Positions 1 through 9,387 of a DNA stretch of 64,000 nt are shown piece after piece. The notes below the pieces were generated by a model. That model was given only the letters and a program-made list of their open reading frames with translations. It ran no database searches and was not told the DNA's origin. The position numbers and the translations under genes are program-made. The stretch is from Candidatus Scatomorpha intestinavium (GTDB lineage: Bacteria > Bacillota > Clostridia > Oscillospirales > Oscillospiraceae): contig DVGA01000041.1 in NCBI GenBank assembly GCA_018712985.1, positions 1 through 64,000 on the forward strand, read 5' to 3'. The first letter of the stretch is position 1; each line of letters opens with the position of its first letter.

Positions 1-233
1 CCGCAGCGCATGGTGACGCCGGTGAGGCCGGCGAAGCTCTCCGGCGTGTTCTGCAGCAGCTCGGACCGGTCCTCTATGACCCCGCCGATGTAGTACGGCA
101 GGCCGCAGCCGGCGTACGAGATGTCCCGCTCCCGGGTGATCACAAGCACCTCGGCCTCGTTCCCCAGCTCGCGCTTTATCTTCGCCGCCGCCTTTGTCCC
201 AGCCGCCACAGCTCCTATTACTATTATCTTCAT
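1..233 (-). CDS. FAD-dependent CoA-disulfide reductase / NADH oxidase-like protein (partial, N-terminus only)
   Basis: Reverse-strand translation MKIIVIGAVAAGTKAAAKIKRELGNEAEVLVITRERDISYAGCGLPYYIGGVI: Rossmann FAD motif and SYAGCGLPYYIGG active-site signature. Runs off the window edge. Confidence 0.8.
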   Translation of the reverse strand, partial: MKIIVIGAVAAGTKAAAKIKRELGNEAEVLVITRERDISYAGCGLPYYIGGVIEDRSELLQNTPESFAGLTGVTMRC

Positions 234-293
234 GCTTTCCTTCTCCTGCTTCTTTCTTCTTCCCCCGGCAATAAACCGCCGGGGGAGGGGCGT

Positions 294-1721
294 TCAGGCT
301 TCAGTCCACTTGAAGCCCATTATTTTGGCGAAGTCGCGCAGCTCCGCGCGGAAATCCCCGGACACTATCGCGTAGTGTTGGGTTGTGCCGAAGGCGAGAA
401 GCCGGCTGAAGACCTCGCTCGCCGTGCCGGTGAGCATCTTGAGCCTGCCGTGGCAGAAGCTGGCGTGGAAGAAGTCCACATCCTGCGCCTCGGCAATGGT
501 GAAGGCCATTTTATAGCCGCCCTCGCCCTGGGAGAGGTGCAGCAGCGTTTTGACTCCGGGGGCGAGTACCTGCCAGGCAAAGGCCGCGCCGGGGTATTTC
601 ACATCGGCGTTGAGCAGACGGGTGTCCTTGGCGATGACGACCTTGGCCTCGGGGTCGGTGTAGTCGTTCGGCCCGCCGTGTCCCACGTCCACGAGGCCGG
701 TTTCGGGGTTGATATATCCAGGCTCGACAACCTGCGCGGGGCGGCCGGAGAGCAGGCGGAGGATATAGGCCGCCGTGCCGGCGCCGACGTCGCCCTCGGG
801 CGTCGCGGCTATGCCGTGCCCGCCGGGGCAGGGCAGGAAGCCGGGCCGCAGCCCGAGCTCGCGGTGCATTACGTTGTCAAGGTCGTTCATGACCACATAA
901 TCCGCGCCCATCGAGGCGGCGCAGCGGTCGACGGCGAGGGAGGCTCGCACGGACGCGGCGAGCTTGTCCTCGTCGACGTCGTCCATCACGCTGTAGCGGC
1001 TCTTGAGCTCGGCTACGGCGGAGGCGACGTCCCCGTCGCTCACATTGTCCATTTCGCGGCGAACGGTGGCGTTGGCGAGCACCTTCATCTCCGGGCCGAC
1101 GTAGCGGAAGAGGGAGAAGCCGTCCACATAAGTGGACCACATGACCTCGTGGTGGCGGGCGTAGTGCACGACCACAGCGTCCTTCAGCTTTGCGCGGACG
1201 TGTGCGGCGGCAAAGAAGGGCTTCGCGCGGGCCATCACCTCGTCCAGCGTCCCGAGCACGGTCTCGGCCATCGGCCTGTCCATCCGCGCGATGGAGCCGG
1301 AGGCCTGGAGCGAGCCGACAAGCCCGCGGACGGTGTTGGCGGCGACGCTGTCGTTGGCGCTGAAGGTGTTTTCAAAGGGTATGCGTTCCGGCACGACGCT
1401 GGCGAACAGCACCGGGAGCTCCGGCATGTCGCGTTCAAAGCGCATCCAGAGCGCGTCGGGCGCCCAGGAGAGGTACTGGACATACACGCCGTCCACGCGC
1501 TCGCTCATGAAGAGGGCCATGGCGCGGTCGAGGTCGGCGCGGTTATATACTATGCCGGCGCTCACGGTGTCGGCAAATTCGCCGAGCGCGCTGAGTGTGA
1601 GTTGCTCGGGGCGCTTCATGCGTTCCTCGTATGTCCCGTCCGGCGTGCCGGCGCCGGATTTGCGCAGGCCGTTGTTGCTGTAGAGCAGTACGCCGATTTT
1701 CGGCTTGCAGCAGTTGCTCAT
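294..1721 (-). CDS. L-fucose/L-arabinose isomerase family-like protein
   Basis: 475 aa ORF; full-length similarity by eye to fucose isomerase-like sugar isomerases (N-terminal GVLLYSNNGLRKSG, C-terminal GEGGYKMAFTIAEAQDVDFFHASFCHGRLKMLTGTASEV). Confidence 0.65.
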   Translation of the reverse strand: MSNCCKPKIGVLLYSNNGLRKSGAGTPDGTYEERMKRPEQLTLSALGEFADTVSAGIVYNRADLDRAMALFMSERVDGVYVQYLSWAPDALWMRFERDMPELPVLFASVVPERIPFENTFSANDSVAANTVRGLVGSLQASGSIARMDRPMAETVLGTLDEVMARAKPFFAAAHVRAKLKDAVVVHYARHHEVMWSTYVDGFSLFRYVGPEMKVLANATVRREMDNVSDGDVASAVAELKSRYSVMDDVDEDKLAASVRASLAVDRCAASMGADYVVMNDLDNVMHRELGLRPGFLPCPGGHGIAATPEGDVGAGTAAYILRLLSGRPAQVVEPGYINPETGLVDVGHGGPNDYTDPEAKVVIAKDTRLLNADVKYPGAAFAWQVLAPGVKTLLHLSQGEGGYKMAFTIAEAQDVDFFHASFCHGRLKMLTGTASEVFSRLLAFGTTQHYAIVSGDFRAELRDFAKIMGFKWTEA

Positions 1722-1735
1722 GTGACTGCCCCCGT

Positions 1736-2887
1736 TCAGCGAGCGAGCTCGTAAATCTGGCGGATATCGTCGGGGCCGAGCTCCTGCATGTGGCCGACGT
1801 TGAGCTGGCAGAGCTCGTCGATGTCCTCGTCCTTCACGCCGAGCTCGGCGAGGGTGACGGGCATGCCGAGGGAGTGGTTGAACTCCTTCAGGCGGCGGAT
1901 GGCCTCAAGGACGGTGGCCTCGGGGTCGTACGGGTCGTAGTCGACGCCCCAGACCTTGGTGGCGTAGCGGATGAAGCGCGGCATGTTGTTCTTATAGACG
2001 TACTTCATCCAGGCGGGGCAGATGGTGGCGAGCCCGGCGCCGTGGGCGGAGTCGTACTTCGCGCCTATCATGACCTGGATGCGGTGGCAGGCGCTGTCCT
2101 GGATCCTGCCGACGCCGACGGTGTTGTTGTGGCTCATGACGCCGGCCCACATGATCTGCGCGCGGACATTGTAGTTATACGGGTCGCTGATGGCCTTGGG
2201 CCCGAGCTTTATCATGGTGCGGAGCAGGCCCTCGCAGAACTCGTCGGTGAACTCGTTGTCCTGAACGGGGGTAAAATAACGCTCGTGGGTGTGCATCATG
2301 ATGTCGACAACGCCGCAGGCCGTCTGATAGGCCGGAAGGGTGTATGTGAGCTCCGGATTCATGATGGCGAAGCGGGGGCGGATGCAGTCGTTGTTGCAGG
2401 CTGACTTGACCTTGAGCGCGTCGTTGTTCAGCACGCAGCTCGAGGAGCCCTCGCTGCCGGAGGCGGCGATGGTAACAATGGCGCCGACGGGCATCATCAC
2501 GGTCGGGTTCTTGGTGCGCAGGAAGTAATCCCACACGTCGCCGTCATAGAGAGCGCCGATGCCGATGCCCTTGGCGGTGTCGATGACGCTGCCGCCGCCG
2601 ATGGCGAGCAGGAAGTCCACTCCCTCGCGCTTGACTATCTCTATGCCCTCGCGAACGTGCTCGACCCTCGGGTTGGGCTGCGCGCCGCCGAAGTCGACGG
2701 TGGCGATGCCCTCGTCCTGGATGTACTGGCGGACACGGTCAAGGAGCCCGCTGCGGACCACGCTGCCGCCGCCGTAGACTATAAGGACCTTGGTCGCGCC
2801 CTGCTCGGCGCAGAGCTTGCCGACATTCTTCTCCTGGTCCTTGCCGAACACGAACTTGGTGGGGCAATAGAAAGTAAAGTTGTTCAT
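1736..2887 (-). CDS. Iron-containing alcohol dehydrogenase (butanol dehydrogenase-like)
   Basis: NFTFYCPTKFVFGKDQ start; GGGSVIDTAKGI, MMHTHERYF and SAHGAGLATICPAWMKY metal-binding signatures. Start set at the ATG preceded by GGAGGTAAG. Confidence 0.9.
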   Translation of the reverse strand: MNNFTFYCPTKFVFGKDQEKNVGKLCAEQGATKVLIVYGGGSVVRSGLLDRVRQYIQDEGIATVDFGGAQPNPRVEHVREGIEIVKREGVDFLLAIGGGSVIDTAKGIGIGALYDGDVWDYFLRTKNPTVMMPVGAIVTIAASGSEGSSSCVLNNDALKVKSACNNDCIRPRFAIMNPELTYTLPAYQTACGVVDIMMHTHERYFTPVQDNEFTDEFCEGLLRTMIKLGPKAISDPYNYNVRAQIMWAGVMSHNNTVGVGRIQDSACHRIQVMIGAKYDSAHGAGLATICPAWMKYVYKNNMPRFIRYATKVWGVDYDPYDPEATVLEAIRRLKEFNHSLGMPVTLAELGVKDEDIDELCQLNVGHMQELGPDDIRQIYELAR

Positions 2888-2997
2888 ATGCTTACCTCCA
2901 TCTTTAATGATCTTACTTATGGTTTTGGCCTCTTTCACTGCTATAACAATAACACAAGTGCGTGCAGAGAGACAAAGACCATTTTTTTATTGTATCC

Positions 2998-3012
2998 ATA
3001 ACATAATGTTAT
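2998..3012. promoter_or_regulatory. Candidate LysR-type operator (perfect palindrome ATAACAT-A-ATGTTAT, T-N11-A)
   Basis: 15-bp perfect dyad in the divergent ADH/LysR intergenic region, just upstream of a TTGTTA-17-TTTTAT promoter (3026-3054). Confidence 0.6.
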
Positions 3013-3025
3013 CTCAAAACGCGAA

Positions 3026-3054
3026 TTGTTACGATTTAGCACTTTCTATTTTAT
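3026..3054 (+). promoter_or_regulatory. Sigma-A-like promoter for the LysR gene (TTGTTA-17-TTTTAT)
   Basis: -35 and -10 hexamers with a 17-nt spacer upstream of 3106. Confidence 0.45.
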
Positions 3055-3105
3055 AAATCTTGTGTCATAATGGGACAAAAAACTATTTCGACAGGGGGCA
3101 GGGTT

Positions 3106-4011
3106 ATGATAACCGAAAGACATCTGCGCGTTTTTTACGAAGTCTGCAAGCACATGAACATGACCAAGGCGTCCAAGGAGCTGTTCGTATCCCAGCCGGC
3201 GATAAGCAAGACGATACATGACATCGAGCAGGATTACGGCGTGAAGCTGTTCGAGCGCTGGAACAAGCAGCTCTATCTGACCCCGGAGGGGGCAACGCTG
3301 TACGAGTATTCCAAGCAGGCGGTGAACCTGCTGGACACCATCGACAAGAGCATGCAGGCGCGGAACGGCAAGGATATAATCCGCGTCGGCGCGAGCATAA
3401 CCATCGGGACGAGCATACTCGGCGAGATAGCAGCCGGCTTCTGCGCCGGGAACGCGGCGGTAAAGATAGAGGCGCTTGTGGACAGTACGCCGGTTATAGA
3501 GCAGGCGCTGCTGCAGGGGCAGATCGACCTTGCCTTTGTAGAGGGCCGTCTCGCAAGCCCGGAAATCAAGAGCGAGACGGTGGGTTGTACGGACATAGTG
3601 CTTGTCGTGGGCAGGCAGCACGAGCTGTACGGACGCGAAAATATCAAGCTTGAGGATCTGAGCGGCAGGGACTTCATCGTCCGCGAGAAGGGCAGCCGGA
3701 CGCGCGAGAAGTTTTCCATGGAAATGGAGCGGAACAATATACGCTGGAACCCGGCCTGGGAGTGCCACAACACGCAGACAATAAAGAACGCCGTGGACGC
3801 CGGGCTCGGCATCGGCGTGCTTAGCAAGCTTTCCGTCCGCAAAAGGCTCGAGAGCGGAAGGTTCAGGGCGCTGAACGTCTTTGACAAGCCGCTCGAGCTC
3901 TACATAAGGATGGCGTATGCCGAGAACAAGTATTTTTCGCAAAACCTCACCGCCTTCCGCGACTATGCAGTGGAACACGTCGGAATTCTGGCGATGGAGA
4001 AGAATACATAA
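3106..4011 (+). CDS. LysR family transcriptional regulator
   Basis: MITERHLRVFYEVCKHMNMTKASKELFVSQPAISKTIHDIEQDYGVKLFER N-terminal wHTH; LysR effector domain. Confidence 0.93.
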   Translation: MITERHLRVFYEVCKHMNMTKASKELFVSQPAISKTIHDIEQDYGVKLFERWNKQLYLTPEGATLYEYSKQAVNLLDTIDKSMQARNGKDIIRVGASITIGTSILGEIAAGFCAGNAAVKIEALVDSTPVIEQALLQGQIDLAFVEGRLASPEIKSETVGCTDIVLVVGRQHELYGRENIKLEDLSGRDFIVREKGSRTREKFSMEMERNNIRWNPAWECHNTQTIKNAVDAGLGIGVLSKLSVRKRLESGRFRALNVFDKPLELYIRMAYAENKYFSQNLTAFRDYAVEHVGILAMEKNT

Positions 4012-4024
4012 CCTGCAGGTTATG
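4007..4024. promoter_or_regulatory. Perfect 18-bp palindrome CATAACCTGCAGGTTATG, candidate second LysR operator
   Basis: Perfect dyad overlapping the lysR stop codon and upstream of the 4139 operon; shares ATAAC...GTTAT arms with the site at 2998. Confidence 0.45.
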
Positions 4025-4138
4025 GACACGATTAGGAAACGGTATTTTTCATTTCTTTGCATGTGTGTTATGGTTTTATCACAAGCAGCACGTACGTACA
4101 ACCAACCACTATCAACAAACTAAAAGGAGAGCAGAGAA

Positions 4139-5029
4139 ATGGATGTAAAGAAGTTTTCTGGCGTTTACCCCGCGGTTATCACCCCCTTTGACGCCGACGG
4201 CGAGGTCGACGTAGCGAAACTTGAAAACTACATAAACTACCTGTCCGACAAGGTCGACGGCCTGTTTGTCGGCGGCTCCTACGGCTCCGGCCCCATAATG
4301 ACCGTTGCCCAGCGCAAGACCCTCGCCGAGGTGACCGTTAAGACCTGTGCCGGCCGCATCCCCGTCATCATGCACATCGGCACCACCAACCTCACCGACA
4401 CCATCGAGCTTGCCCAGCACGCCGAGAAGGTCGGCGCCGACGCGCTCGCCGCCGTCACCCCGTTCTACTACCGCCACACCCCCAACGTGATCAAGCAGTA
4501 TTACGTTGACCTTATAAAGAACGTCGACCTGCCTGTCATCGCCTACAACAACCCGAAGTACAGCAACTTCTGCATCAGCGGCGACTTCCTCGCCGAGCTG
4601 GCCGACATCGGCCTCGAGGGCGTGAAGGACTCCAGCGCCGACATCAGCCTGTTCTATGACTTCATGGCCAAGGTGAAGAAGGAGGGCTTCCTCTTCCTGA
4701 TAGGCTCCCAGACCCACCTTCTGCCCGCTGTCGTCGGCGGCGCCCACGGCTGCGTTTCCGGCCTGTCCAACGCCTTCCCCGGCTTCATCAAGGAGATCTA
4801 CACCAAGTGCAAGGAGGGCAAGTTCTCCGAGGCCCGCGACATGCAGCTCAAGGCCAACCTGCTCCGCAGCGTGACCGGCAGCGGCATCCCCGTGCCCTTC
4901 TATCACGCCGTCCTCCCGATGCTCGGCGTCGACATCGGCCTGCCGCGCCGCCCCTTCCTGCCGCTCCCGGCCGAGGAAGTAGAGCGCATCCGCAAGGCCC
5001 TCACCGAGACCCAGATGCTCATCGGCTGA
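4139..5029 (+). CDS. Dihydrodipicolinate synthase / N-acetylneuraminate lyase family aldolase
   Basis: GVYPAVITPFDADGEVDVAKLENYINYL, GGSYGSGPIMT, PVIAYNNPKY, GVKDSSADI (Schiff-base Lys region). Confidence 0.93.
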   Translation: MDVKKFSGVYPAVITPFDADGEVDVAKLENYINYLSDKVDGLFVGGSYGSGPIMTVAQRKTLAEVTVKTCAGRIPVIMHIGTTNLTDTIELAQHAEKVGADALAAVTPFYYRHTPNVIKQYYVDLIKNVDLPVIAYNNPKYSNFCISGDFLAELADIGLEGVKDSSADISLFYDFMAKVKKEGFLFLIGSQTHLLPAVVGGAHGCVSGLSNAFPGFIKEIYTKCKEGKFSEARDMQLKANLLRSVTGSGIPVPFYHAVLPMLGVDIGLPRRPFLPLPAEEVERIRKALTETQMLIG

Positions 5030-5068
5030 GCGAATCAATCAACACGCAAAAGCAAGGAGTGATGCGAC

Positions 5069-6019
5069 ATGCCTGAACTCGTCACAATAGGCGAGACCAT
5101 GGTAGTCTTTGACAGCACCTCCGCCGGCCCGCTGCGCTATGCGAGCAGCTATACCTGCCACACAGGCGGCGCCGAAACCACCGTCGCGGTAGGAGTGGTC
5201 CGCCAGGGCCACTCCGCGGGCTGGATAAGCAGCCTCGGCGAGGATGAGTTCGGCATGCTCATCAGGCGCACCTTCATGGGCGAGGGAGTGGATCTCAGCC
5301 GCGTGGCGGCCGATCCCTCCCGCCCGACCGGCATATTCTTCCGCGAGGCCGTTGGCAACGGGGAGTACAGGAACTTCTATTACCGCAAAAATTCCGCCGC
5401 GAGCGCCATAAGCCCCGAGCAGTTGGACGAGGAGTACATCGCCTCGGCAAAATGGCTGCATCTGACGGGCATAACCATGGCCATAAGCGAGAGCGCGCTG
5501 GAAACCGTGCTACGCGCCGCGGAAATCGCAAGAGCGCACGGCGTGAAGGTCTGCTTCGACCCGAACCTGCGCCTCAAGATGTGGACGATAGAGGACGCCA
5601 GGCGCGCCATGGAGCGCATATGGCCGCTTGTCGACGTCGCCCTGCCCGGCGCGGAGGAGGGCGAGCAGCTTTTCGGCACTGCCGACCCTGACGCCATCGC
5701 CGAGGAGCTCAGCTCCCGCGGCGTGGGCTGCTCCATAGTAAAAATCGGCGCAGACGGCGCCATCGGCTATGAGAATGGAGAAAAGGTTGTATCGCCGGGC
5801 TTCAAGGTCAAGCACGTAGTCGACGCTTTCGGCGCCGGGGACTCCTTTGCCGCCGGTATAATTTCTGCGAGGCTGAAGGGCTGGGAGCTTGCCGAGCAGC
5901 TCAGATATGCCAACGCAATCGGCGCAATGGCGGTCTCTGCTCCCGGCAATATCGAGGCCGTGCCTACCCATGCCCAGGTGATGAAGTATCTCGCGGGCAA
6001 GGCTGCCGTCACCAGATAA
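5069..6019 (+). CDS. PfkB family sugar kinase (2-keto-3-deoxygluconate kinase-like)
   Basis: GGAETTVAVGVVRQG N-terminal and VVDAFGAGDSFAAGIISARLKG C-terminal PfkB signatures; adjacent to a DapA-family aldolase. Confidence 0.88.
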   Translation: MPELVTIGETMVVFDSTSAGPLRYASSYTCHTGGAETTVAVGVVRQGHSAGWISSLGEDEFGMLIRRTFMGEGVDLSRVAADPSRPTGIFFREAVGNGEYRNFYYRKNSAASAISPEQLDEEYIASAKWLHLTGITMAISESALETVLRAAEIARAHGVKVCFDPNLRLKMWTIEDARRAMERIWPLVDVALPGAEEGEQLFGTADPDAIAEELSSRGVGCSIVKIGADGAIGYENGEKVVSPGFKVKHVVDAFGAGDSFAAGIISARLKGWELAEQLRYANAIGAMAVSAPGNIEAVPTHAQVMKYLAGKAAVTR

Positions 6020-6108
6020 ATCAGCGGCTTACGCCGCGTCAGGCCCCTGTGTCTGCGGACAAACCACAGATGCGGGGGCCTCGTTTTACTCTGAGAGGGA
6101 GGATACTG

Positions 6109-7005
6109 ATGGAGAATTTCCCGGAGGGAGTCAGGCTGCCCGCGCGGCAGATAGAGGGCATAAAGCTCGTGGCCTGCGACATGGACGGAACAGCCCTGAA
6201 CGAGGACAAGGAGTTCAGCGAAGCTACGCTCGAGGCCTTCGCCGCCCTGAAAGACAGGGGGATAGCTTTCACGATAGTTTCGGCGAGGACGCCGTTCATG
6301 CTCGGCGTATTTTGCCGCCAGGCCGGGATCGGCGCGACGCCCGTAATCGCGCTCGAGGGCTCCGAGGTGATAAGCGCCGCCGGCGGCGAGCCGCTGTACG
6401 ACTGTCCGATAGCTCCTGCGGAGGCCGCGGAAATCTGTGCCCACTGCCACAAAGCGGGGATGGATTATACGATATACACAGCCAGAAACTGTTATCTCCG
6501 CCGCGACACGCGGCGCATGTGGCGGTTTGATCTCTACGACCGCACTGCGGCGGCCCACTCCGCCCCGCCGGTGCCGACAGCCGTATATGAGGAAACATCG
6601 CCGGAGGCGATCGCCGCCGAAAAAGTATACAAAATATTCATCGACAATCCGGATGATAAACAGCATGCGGAGCTGGAGGAATACCTGATCGCCTATCCCG
6701 ATGTGCGCACGGACTGCTCCGAGGGGCGCTCCATGTCCATAACGCGCCGGGAGGCCTCCAAGCGCGCCGCTCTTGAAATGCTCGCGCAGATGCTCGGGCT
6801 GAAGAGGGAGGAGGTCTGCTGCTTCGGCGACTGGCACAACGACGTGGGGATGCTCTCAGCCTTTCCAAATTCTGTCGCCATGCTCAACGGGGTGGAGGAG
6901 GCGAGAGCCGCCGCGGGGTATGTCACGCTGCCGAATTCGCAGGACGGCGTGGCGTTCTTTATACAACGCTACGTTCTCGGAAATACGGCCTGGCCGATGA
7001 GATGA
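6109..7005 (+). CDS. HAD superfamily (Cof-type) hydrolase
   Basis: KLVACDMDGTALNEDKEFSEATLEAF; CCFGDWHNDVGMLSAFPNSVAMLNG; SD GGGAGG upstream of ATG 6109. Confidence 0.92.
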   Translation: MENFPEGVRLPARQIEGIKLVACDMDGTALNEDKEFSEATLEAFAALKDRGIAFTIVSARTPFMLGVFCRQAGIGATPVIALEGSEVISAAGGEPLYDCPIAPAEAAEICAHCHKAGMDYTIYTARNCYLRRDTRRMWRFDLYDRTAAAHSAPPVPTAVYEETSPEAIAAEKVYKIFIDNPDDKQHAELEEYLIAYPDVRTDCSEGRSMSITRREASKRAALEMLAQMLGLKREEVCCFGDWHNDVGMLSAFPNSVAMLNGVEEARAAAGYVTLPNSQDGVAFFIQRYVLGNTAWPMR

Positions 7006-7185
7006 CATTTTGTACATAACTTGAGGTAATAGAACCGATAAATTATTGGGATTATACAAATCGCAATTCATGTAGTATGATTTATACATAACAGGAGAGT
7101 TTTATAAGGTCATCAGTTGTGCATGTTGGTTAATATGCCAAATTGTTAAGAAATTATTGAAAATATCCCCGCATATCGAACATAT

Positions 7186-7205
7186 CCGCCAGTTATGGCT
7201 GGCGG
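7186..7205 (+). repeat. Hairpin CCGCCAG-ttatgg-CTGGCGG in the leader of the 2-hydroxyacid dehydrogenase gene
   Basis: Perfect 7-bp stem, 6-nt loop, ~30 nt upstream of the start codon at 7238. Confidence 0.5.
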
Positions 7206-7237
7206 TCTGTTAATAAGAAAGTAGAAGGAGTGGTAAG

Positions 7238-8173
7238 ATGGGCTATAAGGTGTATATGGCCGAGGTTATACACCCCGATGCCGTGAAGAAGCTGAGCGAC
7301 TTCGCAGAGATCGTGGATAATTTTGACCACATCGAGGAATTGGATGGCATCCTGCTTCGCGCGCACCACCTGAACCGTGACCAGATTTCGCGGGCGAAAA
7401 AATGCAAGGTCATCGCGAGGCACGGCGTTGGGATGGACATATTGGATGTCGCCGCGTGTAAGGAGTTCGGCATCCCTATCGTTTATACCCCCGGCGCAAA
7501 CACGTTTTCCGTGGCCGAATTTGCCTTCACGATGGCGCTCTGCCTGATGAGAAACGTATACCAGACGGAATACATCCAGAAAACGCAGGGGTTCAAGGAG
7601 ATGGGGCCCGTCTCCCTCCGCGGAAACGAAATGCGCGGCAAGGTCGTCGGAATCGTCGGCGCTTCCGGGCGCATCGGCACTACGCTTGCCGGCATGTTCA
7701 AGGGAGCGTTCGGGTGCCAGATCTTGGGATATGCGCCGCATACGCCGGCAGAACGCCTGGCCGAAAAGGGCATTGAAAAGGTTGAGACGATCCCCGAGTT
7801 GATCTCCCGCAGCGACGTTGTGAGCATCAACTGCCCGCTGACGGACGAGACCCGCAACCTCTTCAACGCCGAGATGTTCAGCTATTTCAAGCCCAGCGCC
7901 ATACTGCTGAATACGGCGCGCGGCGCGATCGTTGACGAGAATGCTCTGTACGACGCGCTGACCACCGGGAAGCTGAGGGCTTGCGGCTCGGACGTGTTCG
8001 TGGACGAAGCCACTTCCTTCACCAACCCGCTGAACAAGCTGGACAACTTTATAGGTTTCCCGCATGTCGCCGCGAACACCCAGGAGTCGATGTACAACAT
8101 GGCCATGTGGGCCGTGGAAGGGCTCATCGACGTGATCGAAGGCCGGGAACCGAAGTATTTGTATAAGTATTGA
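7238..8173 (+). CDS. D-2-hydroxyacid dehydrogenase (phosphoglycerate dehydrogenase-like)
   Basis: GKVVGIVGASGRIGTTLAGMFKGAFG NAD motif; NTARGAIVDENALYDAL; ARHGVGMDILDVAACKEFGIPIVYTPG. Confidence 0.92.
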   Translation: MGYKVYMAEVIHPDAVKKLSDFAEIVDNFDHIEELDGILLRAHHLNRDQISRAKKCKVIARHGVGMDILDVAACKEFGIPIVYTPGANTFSVAEFAFTMALCLMRNVYQTEYIQKTQGFKEMGPVSLRGNEMRGKVVGIVGASGRIGTTLAGMFKGAFGCQILGYAPHTPAERLAEKGIEKVETIPELISRSDVVSINCPLTDETRNLFNAEMFSYFKPSAILLNTARGAIVDENALYDALTTGKLRACGSDVFVDEATSFTNPLNKLDNFIGFPHVAANTQESMYNMAMWAVEGLIDVIEGREPKYLYKY

Positions 8174-8221
8174 ATGCCGTGCGCAAATCAGCTAACAAAA
8201 ACTTAAAAAGGAGAACATGGT

Positions 8222-9295
8222 ATGAAAAAGACAATTTCCATTCTCTTGTGCATACTAATGATGGTCATGCTTTTTGCCGGCTGTGGTGAAACCCCTGCAA
8301 CTGACGTGGTCGAAAGCGAAGATCCGGCAACGGAGAGTACGGTTCCTTCTGATGATCAGGTCGAATCAGTAACAGGATTTACACTGCCGGATCCTCCGGA
8401 GAGCCCTGCACTCATACAGTTTGCCGGAGGAGCGAGCGGCGGCACATTTTTCCTTATATCCAATGCCGTTGCCCAGGTCCTTAACCAAAAATACTCGGAA
8501 TATGTTAAGTGCTCTACTCAGGCAACTTCTGGAAGCGTTGAGATACTGAATCTCCTCGAAAGCGGTGAAATCGACTTTGGATGGAGTCAGTCCGGGATGG
8601 CTGCACAGGCGGTAGAAGGTGTAGATCCGTTTGACACACCTCATGAAAACATTGCAAGCGTTGTGTATGGTTATCCGAATGTCTGCCAGATTGTTGTGAC
8701 TGCAGACAGCGGTATTGAGTCTGTAGAGGATCTTGCAGGGCACACTTTTTCTGTTGGTGGACTTGGCAGCGCCGCAGAGCTGAATATGCGCGATATTTGC
8801 TCGGTATATGGTATTGATTACGTTGACCGGAATGATTTTCGTGCGGAATATGCAAGCGATAATGATTATCCGGACATGATAAGCAACAAACAGATTGACG
8901 GTGGATTCTCTGCGGCTGCAATCGGTGCATCTGCGGTTGTCAACGTTATGACTACTGGCAACTGCAAGCTCCTGTCACTCAGTGATGAGGCAATTGATGC
9001 GCTTATTGAAATGAATCCGGCGTATTTTGAGTATACTATCGAGGCGGGAACTTACGCTAATCAGGATTACGATGTAAAGACTGTCGCAGTTGCGAATTAC
9101 ATTTACTGCCGTAAAGATCTTGATGATACTACAGTTCAGGTGTTCCTTGATTCTATTTTCAATAACATCGACGAACTGGCACTTTCCCACTCTGCGGTAC
9201 GTGATATGACATTTGAAAATGCTGTTAGTGGACTGACCGTCCCGCTGCATCCTGCTGCCGAAGCGTATTATAAAGAAGTTGGCGTGTTAGAGTAA
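8222..9295 (+). CDS. TAXI family TRAP transporter solute-binding lipoprotein
   Basis: Lipobox MLFAGCGE; FAGGASGGTFFLISNAVAQVLNQKYSEYVKCSTQATSGSVEILNLLESGEIDFGW is typical of TAXI proteins; followed by a fused TRAP permease. Confidence 0.9.
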   Translation: MKKTISILLCILMMVMLFAGCGETPATDVVESEDPATESTVPSDDQVESVTGFTLPDPPESPALIQFAGGASGGTFFLISNAVAQVLNQKYSEYVKCSTQATSGSVEILNLLESGEIDFGWSQSGMAAQAVEGVDPFDTPHENIASVVYGYPNVCQIVVTADSGIESVEDLAGHTFSVGGLGSAAELNMRDICSVYGIDYVDRNDFRAEYASDNDYPDMISNKQIDGGFSAAAIGASAVVNVMTTGNCKLLSLSDEAIDALIEMNPAYFEYTIEAGTYANQDYDVKTVAVANYIYCRKDLDDTTVQVFLDSIFNNIDELALSHSAVRDMTFENAVSGLTVPLHPAAEAYYKEVGVLE

Positions 9296-9316
9296 ACAGC
9301 AGAATGCAGATGAATC

Positions 9317-9356
9317 AATATTGCAATATCCCACAAAAGTGGGATATTGCAATATT
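9317..9356 (+). repeat. 18-bp perfect intercistronic hairpin AATATTGCAATATCCCAC-aaaa-GTGGGATATTGCAATATT
   Basis: Perfect inverted repeat between the TAXI binding-protein gene and the TRAP permease gene; no following T tract. Confidence 0.85.
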
Positions 9357-9387
9357 AGGGGAACTGAAAGTATGAAAGGAGGCACAA

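Noticed and set aside
375-1754. 459-aa plus-strand ORF
   Set aside because: Lies antisense to the L-fucose isomerase-like gene; composition (Gly/Ala/Val/His-rich) is typical of a GC-rich shadow ORF with no family motif.
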